Source: Pelagimonas sp.
GTDB taxonomy: Bacteria > Pseudomonadota > Alphaproteobacteria > Rhodobacterales > Rhodobacteraceae
Length of the DNA: 64,000 bases
Assembly: GCA_025210455.1 (NCBI GenBank)
Contig: JAOARQ010000035.1
Span: 1 to 64,000, forward strand
Reading direction: 5' to 3'
Of the stretch, positions 8,830-18,072 are shown in pieces. A program made the translations under genes and the position numbers. How positions within the stretch are numbered: position 1 is the first letter of the stretch; every line of letters starts with the position of its first letter. The notes below the pieces were generated by a model. It made no database searches. It was not told the DNA's origin and was given only the letters and a program-made list of their open reading frames with translations.

Positions 8830-9428
8830 CTTCTTCTCCGGGACAGTTGGGTGCCTAGCGCGTCAACTTCGCTTTCCAGCGCGGCAAGGTCATTTTCAAT
8901 ACAGGCGCGGTCGATTTCTTCCAGCACCGGGCCAAAGGCACGAATCTGTGCGCCAAGGCTTTCGAGCCGCTGCGCCTGATCCCCTCGGGCACGCCCGGAC
9001 AGATCGGCATAGGTTTCCACGGTCTGTACGATATGGGGCAGATAGGTGCTGATAAAGCGCCGGGTTACGCGGTAGTCATCAGGATCGCGCAGCACATTTT
9101 CGCGGATAGACTGCACGTGCTCCGCCATCTCCTGCACCGCCTGCGCATCCGGCTGGGGCAGTTTCCCTGTCACACCGGTCAGCCGTGCGGCACTATCCGC
9201 AAGGGCGGCCCCGGCGCTTTGCATATCAGCGGCTGTGACCCGCGCGCCCAGCACGATCTCTTCGGCGCGTTTGCGGCGGGGGATGATCAGCAAAAGCGCG
9301 CCATAGGCCAGCGCAGCCAGCGCAAGCGCCAGCCACCAGACCAGCTGCGCCCCCAGAAACAGACCCAGAAACACGGCACCCGCCAATACCCCGGCCACAA
9401 CCTGACGGGGACCTTCATAAAGCCCCAT
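8826..9428 (-). CDS. XpaC-like (5-bromo-4-chloroindolyl phosphate hydrolysis family) membrane protein
   Basis: A 200-residue protein with two adjacent N-terminal membrane segments (about 10-50), a basic stretch PRRKRAEE, and a long helical cytoplasmic region, the layout of XpaC-family proteins. XpaC proteins usually sit beside TelA (toxic-anion-resistance) proteins; no TelA gene is present here. The gene overlaps both neighbours: its ATG is within the TGA of the VWA gene, and its TGA overlaps the ATG of the solute-binding gene. It thus probably forms a stoichiometric complex with both. The family's biochemical activity is not established. Confidence 0.75.
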   Translation of the reverse strand: MGLYEGPRQVVAGVLAGAVFLGLFLGAQLVWWLALALAALAYGALLLIIPRRKRAEEIVLGARVTAADMQSAGAALADSAARLTGVTGKLPQPDAQAVQEMAEHVQSIRENVLRDPDDYRVTRRFISTYLPHIVQTVETYADLSGRARGDQAQRLESLGAQIRAFGPVLEEIDRACIENDLAALESEVDALGTQLSRRRR

Positions 9429-11050
9429 CAGTTGTACCCTTTTGCATTGCGCAGAGATTTCGCCAGATCCGATCCTGCATGGAACAGCCGCCCGACCGAG
9501 ATATTCGCCAGTTCTTGCAGTTGCGCTTCGTCGGCCTCACCAAAGGCTATGGTGTGGATGGGAATATCCCCGGCATAGGGGCTTTTGCGCATGTAATTCA
9601 GCACCGGCTCGCGATTGTCCGGGGCCGAGGCCCCGTCGGTCATGGCGACGACCGCAGGCAGGTAATCAAACAGCGTTCCGTCTTCGTGGTAGGGTTTCAT
9701 AAGCTCAAAGGCCTTGTAGATGGCAAAGTAGACATCGGTGCCACCATCCGCCTGAAGGTTATTTACAAAGTTCAACGCCTGTGTGGCTTCAACTTTGTCA
9801 CCCCCGGTTAGGATGATGGGCTGACCGGCGTCATGATTGAAAGGCAGGATCACCGTGATATCCCGGCTCGAAGCCTGAAGCAGGTTCACCGCCGCCGCAT
9901 CAGGATCAAGCAGCAGGCGCATGGCGCCTTTGAGCTCTTCGATGGGTTGCCCACCCATAGAACCGGACACATCCAGCGCCCAGACGGTGAAAGACGGTTT
10001 GCGCAGTTCAGTCTGATAAAGCCGCAGCGCTTCGCCGATCACATCGCTGTTGGGCGTGGGGATAGGCGCAATGGCGCGGTTCAGATCAATGCCCCAATCC
10101 GGGTTCCAGACGGTTTTGTCGGCATTGCTGGCATCCACACCCAGCAGCCCGGCGCGCCGGCCCAGTGACATCAGGTGGTCTTGTGGGGCGGGCTGGCTTA
10201 GGTAATTCTGAAGCTCAAGGAATTTTGCTTCCTTGTCTGCGTCGCCTTTGGCGATGAACCCCAGCGGGCTATCGGCGACGGACAACCCATTAGCCGGGTA
10301 GATCACGTAAAGCGGTTCCTGACCGCTGGCGCTCAGGCGCTGGTTGGCTTCGATCACCAGAGCCTCATAGTTGAACATGGCATCAAAGGCGTTGGGATTG
10401 TCGACCAGCGCATCTGCCAGCCAGCCCGAAGACCCGGATGACCGATCCACCTGCCCCAGCAGATCGCGCACCTGATCCAGAAGGGCTTCGTCTTTGAGGT
10501 GCTCCATGGTCAGCAGATCAGGATTGCCTGCCAGCGCATAGAGAAAGCCGAAAAAAGCAGAAGCCCCGGAGTTTGACTGGGTGGCGGATGTCATCGACAG
10601 GCGGAACTGACCCTGTTCAGCGGCTGTGTGGATATCCTGAATGGTGATGTCATCGCGTCCGATCCAGCCCAGATCCTGTGCAATGGATCTGCGCAGCCCC
10701 AGCACCACTGGCGAGCGCAGCACAGACCGGTCATGTTTGACCACCTTTTCGGTATCGCCCAGTTCGATCCACAGGGAATTGGCGGGCCAGACCGCATCAA
10801 ATTCGGTTGCGCTGCCCTTGGACAGTTCGCGGGCGATATCGACCGATCCCATATAGGTGAAGTGAACATCTGCACGATTGCTTTCGCCCCAGTCGCGCAC
10901 CAGCGGTTCCAGCGCCTTGTTTTCAGAGCCGGACACAATATGCAGTGTGGTGCGTGTCATTGCGCCCTGAAACAGGCCAATCCCACCAAACAGCAGGATC
11001 GACAGGCCGAAAAAACTGACCAGCGCGATAAGTATCTTTTTCATAACCAT
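9428..11050 (-). CDS. Solute-binding domain fused to VWA domain, membrane-anchored
   Basis: A fusion protein of about 540 residues. An N-terminal membrane anchor (about 4-27) is followed by a type II solute-binding-like domain (about 35-300) and a von Willebrand A domain (about 355-540). The VWA metal-binding site is complete: DVSGSMGG near 358-365, a GGTDV threonine and the MTDGAS aspartate. AAAGG lies upstream of the ATG at 11050; the ATG at 11044 is an alternative. It is the first gene of a three-gene operon with XpaC-like and solute-binding proteins, and is divergent from the hisC-like gene. VWA domains bind protein partners in a metal-dependent way. What the complex senses is unknown. 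Confidence 0.82.
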   Translation of the reverse strand: MVMKKILIALVSFFGLSILLFGGIGLFQGAMTRTTLHIVSGSENKALEPLVRDWGESNRADVHFTYMGSVDIARELSKGSATEFDAVWPANSLWIELGDTEKVVKHDRSVLRSPVVLGLRRSIAQDLGWIGRDDITIQDIHTAAEQGQFRLSMTSATQSNSGASAFFGFLYALAGNPDLLTMEHLKDEALLDQVRDLLGQVDRSSGSSGWLADALVDNPNAFDAMFNYEALVIEANQRLSASGQEPLYVIYPANGLSVADSPLGFIAKGDADKEAKFLELQNYLSQPAPQDHLMSLGRRAGLLGVDASNADKTVWNPDWGIDLNRAIAPIPTPNSDVIGEALRLYQTELRKPSFTVWALDVSGSMGGQPIEELKGAMRLLLDPDAAAVNLLQASSRDITVILPFNHDAGQPIILTGGDKVEATQALNFVNNLQADGGTDVYFAIYKAFELMKPYHEDGTLFDYLPAVVAMTDGASAPDNREPVLNYMRKSPYAGDIPIHTIAFGEADEAQLQELANISVGRLFHAGSDLAKSLRNAKGYN

Positions 11051-11170
11051 GCGACCTTTCCGGTTGCTCAATTGGAGCCATGGTACCGATGGGTGTGCGG
11101 AAAGAAAGCGGTTTTGGTGCTTTTCATAAGGATTTCACAAAGGTAAGCACGGGGTGTCTAGGAGGACATT

Positions 11171-12256
11171 ATGACCAAGATCAAAGCACAACCGGGAATC
11201 ATGGACATTTCGCTATATGTTGGCGGAAAATCCCATGTGGATGGTGTTGCGAACACCGTCAAGCTGAGCTCAAACGAAAACCCCTTTGGCCCCAGCCCTG
11301 CGGCGCAGGAGGCGGTCAAACGCTCTGTGCATGATCTGCATCGCTATCCTTCCACCAGCCATGACGAACTGCGCGAGGCCATCGCAGAAGTACACGGGCT
11401 GGACAGTGACAAGATTATTCTGGGTGTGGGATCAGATGAGATCATCGCCTTTATCTGTCAGGCTTTTGCGGGCCCCGGTGATGAGGTGATCCACACTGAA
11501 CACGGCTTTGCCATGTATCGCATCAGTACCTTGGCTGCGGGGGCAACACCCGTCGAGGTCAAAGAGCATGAGCGCGTGACCGATGTGGACAGCATTCTGG
11601 CCGCCTGTACCGATAAGACGCGGCTGGTGTTCATCGCCAACCCCAACAATCCGACGGGCACCATGATCGGCATGGCCGAGATTGAGCGTCTGGCCGAAGG
11701 GCTGCCTGAGAATTGCCTGCTGGTGCTGGATGGCGCCTATGCAGAGTATGTCGAGGGTTATGATGGCGGTGCCAAGCTGGTCGATGTGCGCGAAAACGTG
11801 GTGATGACACGCACGTTTTCAAAGCTTTACGGGCTGGGCGGGATGCGTGTCGGCTGGGGGTATGCCCCCAAAGAGGTGGTTGATATTCTCAACCGCGTGC
11901 GCGGGCCGTTCAACCTGTCGACCCCGGCGCTGGCGGCGGCTGAGGCGGCGATTAAAGATCGGACCTATGCCGAAAAATGCCGCGATGAGAACACCCGCCT
12001 GCGGGCCTGGCTGTCCGAGGCGCTGGCCGAGCATGGGGTGCCTTGCGATACCTCGACAGCCAACTTTGTGCTTGCGCGGTTTGGCAACCCCGATGAGGCA
12101 CAGGCCTGTGATGCCTATTTGCAGACGCAGGGGCTGATTGTGCGACAGGTGGCCGGGTATAATCTGCCCAATTGTCTGCGGATTACCGTGGGTGACGAAC
12201 CGTCCTGCCGTCAGGTGGCCCATGCGATTGGCCAATTCAAGGCAGGCGCGCGATGA
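11171..12256 (+). CDS. hisC: Histidinol-phosphate / aromatic aminotransferase
   Basis: A PLP-dependent class I/II aminotransferase of the HisC family (361 residues). The substrate-site motif [10 protein letters not shown] lies near residue 35, the NPNNPTG motif near 157, and the PLP lysine is in [10 protein letters not shown] near 218. GGAGGA is five bases upstream of the ATG. The gene overlaps the next one, a prephenate/arogenate dehydrogenase, by ATGA. This pairing points to phenylalanine/tyrosine synthesis as well as, or instead of, histidine synthesis; HisC-family enzymes are known to use aromatic keto acids. Family certain, main substrate inferred. Confidence 0.9.
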   Translation: MTKIKAQPGIMDISLYVGGKSHVDGVANTVKLSSNENPFGPSPAAQEAVKRSVHDLHRYPSTSHDELREAIAEVHGLDSDKIILGVGSDEIIAFICQAFAGPGDEVIHTEHGFAMYRISTLAAGATPVEVKEHERVTDVDSILAACTDKTRLVFIANPNNPTGTMIGMAEIERLAEGLPENCLLVLDGAYAEYVEGYDGGAKLVDVRENVVMTRTFSKLYGLGGMRVGWGYAPKEVVDILNRVRGPFNLSTPALAAAEAAIKDRTYAEKCRDENTRLRAWLSEALAEHGVPCDTSTANFVLARFGNPDEAQACDAYLQTQGLIVRQVAGYNLPNCLRITVGDEPSCRQVAHAIGQFKAGAR

Positions 12257-13170
12257 GCGTGGTTTACAATAAGGTTGCCCTGATTGGGCTGGGGCTGATT
12301 GCATCCTCGATGTTCTGGGCGATGCAGCGTGGTGGTGTTGCCGGAACGGTGTCGGGCTATGCCCGGTCGCAGGCGTCGCGCGATACGGCTCGCAGGATTG
12401 GCCTGTGTGATGAGGTCTGCGAAAGCCCGCAAGAGGCGGTGCAGGATGCGGATCTGATTGTGCTGGCCACCCCGGTGGGGGCCATGGGGGCAGTGATGCA
12501 GGCGATTGCGCCACATCTGAAACCGGGCACAACGGTGATTGATGTTGGTTCGGTCAAGCAGACCGTCATTTCCGAGGTCGCGCCGCATATTCCTGATGGG
12601 GTGCATTTTGTGCCCTGTCACCCGATGGCGGGCACGGAACATTCCGGCCCCGAGGCGGGCTTTGCCACGCTGTTTGACAATCGCTGGTGCCTGATCGTGC
12701 CGAACAAAGGCACCTCCGAAGAACCGGTGCAGCGGCAGGTGACGTATTGGCAGGCGCTGGGCGCGATGACCGAAATCATGGAGGCCGATCACCATGATAT
12801 GGTCTGCGCGGTGGTCAGCCATATCCCGCACCTGATTGCTTATACGATGGTTGGGGTCGCGGATGATCTGCGGCGTGTGTCTGATCAGGAGGTGATCAAA
12901 TTCTCGGCGGCGGGCTTTCGGGATTTCACCCGGATCGCGGCGTCAGATCCCACCATGTGGCGCGATGTGTTTTTGACCAACAAAGACGCCACAATCGAAA
13001 TCCTTGGCCGGTTTACCGAAGAGCTGATGGCCTTGCAGCGCGCCATCCGAACCGGCGATGGTGAGCAACTTCATGCCTATTTCACCCGCACCCGTGCCAT
13101 CCGCCGTAGCATTCTTGAGGCGGGTCAGGATACGGATAAGCCAGACTTTGGCCGTGCAGAGGTAAAATGA
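12253..13170 (+). CDS. tyrC: Prephenate/arogenate dehydrogenase
   Basis: An NAD(P)-dependent dehydrogenase of tyrosine biosynthesis (305 residues). The Rossmann motif GLGLIASS is at residues 12-19. The family segments DVGSVKQ and [12 protein letters not shown] are present, and the central HIPHLIAY segment carries a catalytic histidine. It lacks the chorismate mutase and ACT domains seen in some TyrA proteins. The start lies inside the hisC stop codon and the end overlaps the next gene by ATGA. Either prephenate or arogenate may be the substrate; Alphaproteobacteria often have cyclohexadienyl enzymes that accept both. Confidence 0.88.
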   Translation: MSVVYNKVALIGLGLIASSMFWAMQRGGVAGTVSGYARSQASRDTARRIGLCDEVCESPQEAVQDADLIVLATPVGAMGAVMQAIAPHLKPGTTVIDVGSVKQTVISEVAPHIPDGVHFVPCHPMAGTEHSGPEAGFATLFDNRWCLIVPNKGTSEEPVQRQVTYWQALGAMTEIMEADHHDMVCAVVSHIPHLIAYTMVGVADDLRRVSDQEVIKFSAAGFRDFTRIAASDPTMWRDVFLTNKDATIEILGRFTEELMALQRAIRTGDGEQLHAYFTRTRAIRRSILEAGQDTDKPDFGRAEVK

Positions 13171-13844
13171 TGCGATTGATCGGTGTGGCGCTTTGCGCGG
13201 TATTGGCCCTTGGGGCCTGTGGGGGCGGGCGCTCGGTCAAGGAAACAGCCAGCAGTCAGCTGGAGGGCATCCAAAGCTTTCTGACTGCGCGCTTCAACCA
13301 AAGCAGTGGCGCGGTTGAAGGGGGCGGATTGTGCGGTGATCCTGCCCTGGTGGGTGACGTTGTGGGGGCGGTTCCCAGCAGCACGCCCGGGTGTGGCGTG
13401 ACCAATGCGGTCAGCCTGCGCGCGGTGGGCAATGTGACCCTGACCCAGCCAGCGACGATGAACTGCCAAACTGCTCAGGCGCTGAAAACCTGGATTGATA
13501 CCGGCGTGAAGCCCGCAATTGGCAAAAGGGGCGGTGGTGTCAGCAGTCTGCGCGTTGCGGCGCATTATGTCTGCCGGACCCGCAACCACAAAAAGGGTGC
13601 CAAGATCTCAGAACATGGTAAGGGCAAGGCCATCGACATTTCCGCGATCAATCTGGCGGATGGCACGTCGATCACGCTGCTTGAGGGCTGGCGCAGCCGC
13701 AAAGATGGCAAGGCCTTGCGTCAGATGCACAAAGCGGCCTGCGGCCCGTTTGGAACGGTGCTTGGCCCTGAATCAGATCGTCATCATCAGGACCATTTCC
13801 ATTTTGACACCGCATCGCATCGCGGCGGGCCTTACTGCCGTTAA
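13167..13844 (+). CDS. Extensin-like domain lipoprotein
   Basis: A 225-residue lipoprotein: the signal peptide ends in a lipobox LGAC. The C-terminal half is an extensin-like domain (peptidase M15-like fold) with SEHGKGKAIDI and HHQDHFHFD, which carry the histidines and aspartates expected for a zinc site. Such proteins are thought to act on peptidoglycan or cell-wall peptides. The gene is coupled to tyrC by an ATGA overlap but has no evident metabolic link to it. Two ATGs three bases apart (13167 and 13170) are both possible starts. Its stop codon overlaps that of the convergent glycosyltransferase gene. Confidence 0.85.
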   Translation: MMRLIGVALCAVLALGACGGGRSVKETASSQLEGIQSFLTARFNQSSGAVEGGGLCGDPALVGDVVGAVPSSTPGCGVTNAVSLRAVGNVTLTQPATMNCQTAQALKTWIDTGVKPAIGKRGGGVSSLRVAAHYVCRTRNHKKGAKISEHGKGKAIDISAINLADGTSITLLEGWRSRKDGKALRQMHKAACGPFGTVLGPESDRHHQDHFHFDTASHRGGPYCR

Positions 13845-15124
13845 TAGCCCAGCCCCTCAAACCCTGTGCCTGACATGATCGCGTCATAGACAGCGCGGGT
13901 TTTTTGACCTTTGCAGGCCCAGGGGTAATTGATGTCAGCATAGCTTTTGGCCAGCCTGGCGGCATGAGTCATGCGGTCTGGGTTTTGCGCGGCGGTTTCC
14001 ATGGCACTGCGCAGCCCGTCCAGCATCTGATCGAATGTGCCCATCTCAACCCGTGCGCCGCGATCATTGGCCGCCAGATCACCCGGTGCGCCGTAGTTGG
14101 CGACAATGGTGTGCATGCCGCAGGCCATGGCTTCGATCACCACGCCTGCACCCAGTTCGCGGATAGACGGAAAGACAAAGGAATCGCAGACCCGCATCAT
14201 ATCGGCCACCTCGGCCTGGGTTTTGCGCCCATGCATGGTGACGCAATCCTGCAGCCCGTATTCGTCAATCACCGCCTGCATCCGCGCGCGTTCTGGCCCG
14301 TCGCCAACCACATGCAGGTGATGCTGGCGCAGCTGATCAGAGGTGGCAAAGGCGCGAATGGGCAGTTCGGGCAATTTGTAAGGCACCAGCCGCCCGGCAT
14401 AAAGAAAGTGCCGTTTGCCATCATTACCACGCTGCCCGGCAGGCTGTGCGCCTTGATCATGGAATATCTCGGGGTCAAAGCCGATTTCCGGGAAGGAAAT
14501 GATGCGCTCATCTTCAACGCGCTGCAGATCATTGCGAGTATGAGAAAAGGCGCAGAGCACTGCTGCGGCCTTATCATAGGTGCTGCGGGCATAAGGCAGG
14601 AACTTATAGAGATCACGCAACTTGCGCAGCTTTTCCTTTTCGCGTGCCTGTTCAGCGGCAAAGGCTTTGGGCCAGTCAAGATTGCCGTTTAACGGCCCAA
14701 TCACAAAGGGCTGTTTCACCTTATGCGCAATCCAGCTGGGCAGTGTGGGCGACATCGGTGTGATGCGATGCACAATGTCGAACTGATCCATCCGCCCCGA
14801 AAAATGCCGCCAGACCGCATTCTCAAACGCGAGATAGGGCAGATAGTTGAAGATCATCGAGGTCGACCAGGCCACCTCATCACCGCCTCGCAGCCATTTG
14901 GCGGTATAGAACATCGGCTTGGCGATCCATTCGGTATCCATAAAGACGATGTCCAGCCCATGATCCACCTTGTCGATGTTTTCGCGGTTCCGCTTATGGG
15001 TGGCCAGCGTCACATCGCAAAGCTTGGCGATTTCACGCGCGTATTTGAAACCCACAACAGGAAGCGAGGGCCATTCAGGATTGCATTCATCCGCCAGCAG
15101 CAGGACGCGGGGTCTTGTTGTCAT
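13841..15124 (-). CDS. Glycosyltransferase, GT4-like
   Basis: A 427-residue GT-B fold glycosyltransferase. The C-terminal half carries the group 1 signature, with FPSIRELGAGVVIEAMACG containing the E-x7-E pair that binds the nucleotide-sugar. There is no signal peptide; a cytoplasmic or membrane-associated protein is expected. It lies seven bases after an O-antigen ligase-like gene on the same strand, so both are probably one operon for an exported polysaccharide. The sugar donor and acceptor cannot be read from the sequence. Confidence 0.87.
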   Translation of the reverse strand: MTTRPRVLLLADECNPEWPSLPVVGFKYAREIAKLCDVTLATHKRNRENIDKVDHGLDIVFMDTEWIAKPMFYTAKWLRGGDEVAWSTSMIFNYLPYLAFENAVWRHFSGRMDQFDIVHRITPMSPTLPSWIAHKVKQPFVIGPLNGNLDWPKAFAAEQAREKEKLRKLRDLYKFLPYARSTYDKAAAVLCAFSHTRNDLQRVEDERIISFPEIGFDPEIFHDQGAQPAGQRGNDGKRHFLYAGRLVPYKLPELPIRAFATSDQLRQHHLHVVGDGPERARMQAVIDEYGLQDCVTMHGRKTQAEVADMMRVCDSFVFPSIRELGAGVVIEAMACGMHTIVANYGAPGDLAANDRGARVEMGTFDQMLDGLRSAMETAAQNPDRMTHAARLAKSYADINYPWACKGQKTRAVYDAIMSGTGFEGLGY

Positions 15125-15131
15125 TCAATCC

Positions 15132-16538
15132 TCATGAAATCACAGGTTTCCATTCTAACTTGGATAAAAGATGCGCATCCGTCGGCGACCGTTGTTTCAG
15201 GCGTTCGGCATAGCCCGTCAGACAGCCCGCAAACAGCCAGGTGATTGGGGTCAGGGTGGCATTGGGGATCATATCCACTGCATTGATCGCCAAAAGCAGT
15301 GTCGCAGCCCCGACAAGGCCGGAATAATCAAGCGGGTTCAGGCGTTTGACCTGGCGCGCGATTTGCATGATAGGCAATAAAAGCAAGCCAAATTCAGCCA
15401 GAAAGCCCACCCAGCCGAATGTGCCGATGGTCACGATCCAGCGACCGTCTGTCACGGTTAAAAGGCGGCCAGTTTCGGGGTCGAGCTCATGGTTGCGGCC
15501 CCAGCTGCCCCAGCCAAAGACCGGTTTGAGCGAGGCGCGATCCAGCAAGGTGCGTTCATTGTTAAAACGAAACTGGATGCTGCCGGCCCGGTCTTCGCTG
15601 ATGGCGGCGGCGCGCGAAATCAGGAAGTCTTCGGGCACCAGATTTGCGCCTTTCATCAGCGGATAGCCCAGCGCCAGCACGGCCAGCAGCACCGCGACAC
15701 GCATTTGCATGCGCGGTTTGGTAAACAGGATCAGAGGCACAGCAAAAGCGGCAAAGATCAGCGCGCCCAGTGATTTGGAAAGCACCAGCACGACCAGCAG
15801 GTAAAGCGCGGCCAGAAAGTAGCGGATACTGCTCTCAAATTCGCGCAGCTTGACCCGCCATAGCGCCAGTGTGGCCAGCGCGGCTGTCATGGCAAAAAAG
15901 GCCACCCACAACCCGTGATACAGGAACACCACCGGGCGATAGCCACCAAAGCGGACGCTCTGGCCAAAGTAGTGCTGGAAAAACCCATAGGTCCATAGGT
16001 TCAACTGAGGTGACAGGCGGATTTCGATCAGCATCAACAAAGAATAAACCAGCCCGGCAATCATCAGCGCTTTCATCAGGTCGCGCAGGGCATCGCCGCT
16101 GTTCAGATGTCTGCGCGCCAGCAAAAAGGGCATGATGATCATGAACTGCAGCAGCACCAGCGCCAGAGCATCTTTCAGGCCAAGCGCGGGCAGGCCGACA
16201 CGCCCGTAAAACACCGGCTCCATGTTGGTGACGACGGTCAGCAGCGGCGAAAAGATAAAGGTAAAGACCAGCACCTTGCCCACATTTGATTCTGGCAGCA
16301 GCGGGCCTTTGCCCGGATAGACCAACAGAGTGGCGATAAAGGCTGCCAGCGCCGGCATGTTGTGTTTGTTCAGGGGCGGCATCAGCGGAAAATCAAAGAC
16401 CGCAGGGGATTCTGGCAAGAACAGATAGCCCAGCAGGATTGACCAGATCAGGGCAAGCTCAACCCGCAGGCTTCGGTACAAAGCGAAGACCAGAAGGGGG
16501 GAAACCCCCAATGCGAGATAGGCAAGAGCGTTAGGCAT
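15132..16538 (-). CDS. O-antigen ligase / Wzy-like membrane protein
   Basis: A 468-residue integral membrane protein with about ten to twelve hydrophobic segments and a large loop near residues 310-370 containing RFNNERTLLDRA and FGWGSWGRNHE. This loop position and content fit the O-antigen ligase (WaaL)/polymerase (Wzy) superfamily. It likely ligates or polymerises polysaccharide repeat units in the periplasm. It is upstream of, and seven bases from, a glycosyltransferase on the same strand, and divergent from a second one. Ligase and polymerase cannot be separated on sequence alone. Confidence 0.75.
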   Translation of the reverse strand: MPNALAYLALGVSPLLVFALYRSLRVELALIWSILLGYLFLPESPAVFDFPLMPPLNKHNMPALAAFIATLLVYPGKGPLLPESNVGKVLVFTFIFSPLLTVVTNMEPVFYGRVGLPALGLKDALALVLLQFMIIMPFLLARRHLNSGDALRDLMKALMIAGLVYSLLMLIEIRLSPQLNLWTYGFFQHYFGQSVRFGGYRPVVFLYHGLWVAFFAMTAALATLALWRVKLREFESSIRYFLAALYLLVVLVLSKSLGALIFAAFAVPLILFTKPRMQMRVAVLLAVLALGYPLMKGANLVPEDFLISRAAAISEDRAGSIQFRFNNERTLLDRASLKPVFGWGSWGRNHELDPETGRLLTVTDGRWIVTIGTFGWVGFLAEFGLLLLPIMQIARQVKRLNPLDYSGLVGAATLLLAINAVDMIPNATLTPITWLFAGCLTGYAERLKQRSPTDAHLLSKLEWKPVIS

Positions 16539-16759
16539 GATCCAAAAACATTGCGCCCATTGGGGCCGTAAGGTGGTTCTTCATACCAATCTGATAAGGC
16601 AAAGTCGCGTCTGCATTGGTTCAAAAAGATGGTAAACAGGTGTGGGTTGCGGATTGCCGCCGTCACAAAGGCGAGAGAAAATCCCGCACTGCGCCTCAGT
16701 GTTGCCTCAAATTGTAAGTAATCAGGGGTGGTTTCGAGATGGTCAGAGGTAGAGTGCAG

Positions 16760-17953
16760 ATGAACAGACCGCGTATTGCCTATCTTTGCGATCACTCTCC
16801 GCTGGACAAAAACCTTTATTCGGGGGGCAATGCGCGCATCTATGCGGCGCTGCAGGCCCATGTGGGCGATGTCACGATTGTGCCGAATGATTGGGGGATG
16901 GCGGAGCCTGTCAGAAAGATGGTGCAGGCGCTGCCCGACGCCATCACCCTGCGTCTGCGCTGGCGGATGCATCTTATGCTGCAACGGGTGATCGCCAGAC
17001 GGGTGACAAGGTTTTTGAAGCAGGGCGATTTTGATGTGCTGTTCGGGGCCTATTCGCTGCATTCGCTGGCGGGGGTCAAAGTGCCGCCCGGCATGGTTGT
17101 GGTCTATACTTCTGATGCGACACAGACGGTTTACCGCCTGTCAGACGTGGGGCAGGCGCATCGGAAATCCTCATGGGTCAGCCGTGTTTTTGAAACATGG
17201 TCACGTGGTCAGGAAAAACAGGTTCTGGCGGGGTGTGATCACCTGCTGTGGCCCTCAGAGTGGCTGCGCAGCGCCACGCAAGAGCTGTATGATCTGCCCG
17301 GCAACTCCGCGCATCTGGTGCCATGGGGAGCGAATATAGGCTGGGTGCCAACCCCGCCGCCCAAGACCCTTGCATCGGGCGCCCCGCTGCATCTGCTGGT
17401 GATTGGTCGCAACTGGTGGGCCAAGGGCGGGCCGATGGCTTTTGATACGCTCAGGGCCCTGCGTCTGGCGGGGGTGGATGCCCGGCTGACAGTGATCGGC
17501 TGCGAGCCACCCGATGTGCACCGCAACGCCTTTGTCACGGTTCACCCGCAGCTGGACAAAGCCAAACCTGAGGAACTTGCGATTTTTCAACAGGCGCTGG
17601 AGCAGGCACATTTCATGGTGCAGCCGTCGTTTGAAAGCTATGGTTTCGCCTTTTGTGAGGCCTCGGCCTATGGCCTGCCGTCGCTATGTCTGCGGGTTGG
17701 CGGGGTGCCGATCACCGAGGGTGTAAATGGTCATGCGCTGCAACCCGGTGCCACCAGCGAAGACTATTGCCGCCTGATTCTATCCTATCTGGACGATCCC
17801 GACAGCTATGCGCGGCTTAGCCAGTCCAGCCGTCAGGAATATGAAACCAGACTAAACTGGGAGAGTTGGGGGCAGGCGGTTGCGCAGATTCTCGGGTCTG
17901 AGAACGCGCAAAGCCAACACACCATGGCCCGGCCTTTGGTGCAGGTCGGGTAA
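16760..17953 (+). CDS. Glycosyltransferase, GT4-like
   Basis: A glycosyltransferase of about 397 residues. The C-terminal domain has the E-x7-E signature in QPSFESYGFAFCEASAYG, and the N-terminal domain has a glycine-rich acceptor loop (YSGGNAR). I start it at the ATG at 16760, with AGAGG ten bases upstream; an ATG at 16739 has no ribosome-binding site. It is divergent from the O-antigen ligase-like gene across 221 bases, in which I see promoter space but no clear operator. It probably belongs to the same polysaccharide pathway. The sugar specificity is unknown. Confidence 0.85.
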   Translation: MNRPRIAYLCDHSPLDKNLYSGGNARIYAALQAHVGDVTIVPNDWGMAEPVRKMVQALPDAITLRLRWRMHLMLQRVIARRVTRFLKQGDFDVLFGAYSLHSLAGVKVPPGMVVVYTSDATQTVYRLSDVGQAHRKSSWVSRVFETWSRGQEKQVLAGCDHLLWPSEWLRSATQELYDLPGNSAHLVPWGANIGWVPTPPPKTLASGAPLHLLVIGRNWWAKGGPMAFDTLRALRLAGVDARLTVIGCEPPDVHRNAFVTVHPQLDKAKPEELAIFQQALEQAHFMVQPSFESYGFAFCEASAYGLPSLCLRVGGVPITEGVNGHALQPGATSEDYCRLILSYLDDPDSYARLSQSSRQEYETRLNWESWGQAVAQILGSENAQSQHTMARPLVQVG

Positions 17954-18031
17954 CAGATTTTCTGGATCTATTTGGCCTGAAAAACTGGCCCTATCCGCAC
18001 CCCTTTGCAGGATTTACCTTCCCCGCAAACA

Positions 18032-18055
18032 CCTCCAAAACTGGAGGCTGATTTT
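18032..18055 (+). terminator. Hairpin with T-tract in the xsc leader
   Basis: A six-base inverted repeat CCTCCA/TGGAGG with an AAAC loop is followed by CTGATTTTT. It lies 80 bases after the glycosyltransferase stop codon and 18 bases before the xsc start. It may be the terminator of the upstream gene or an attenuator of xsc. Confidence 0.5.
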
Positions 18056-18072
18056 TCTGGGAGATCCTGATC

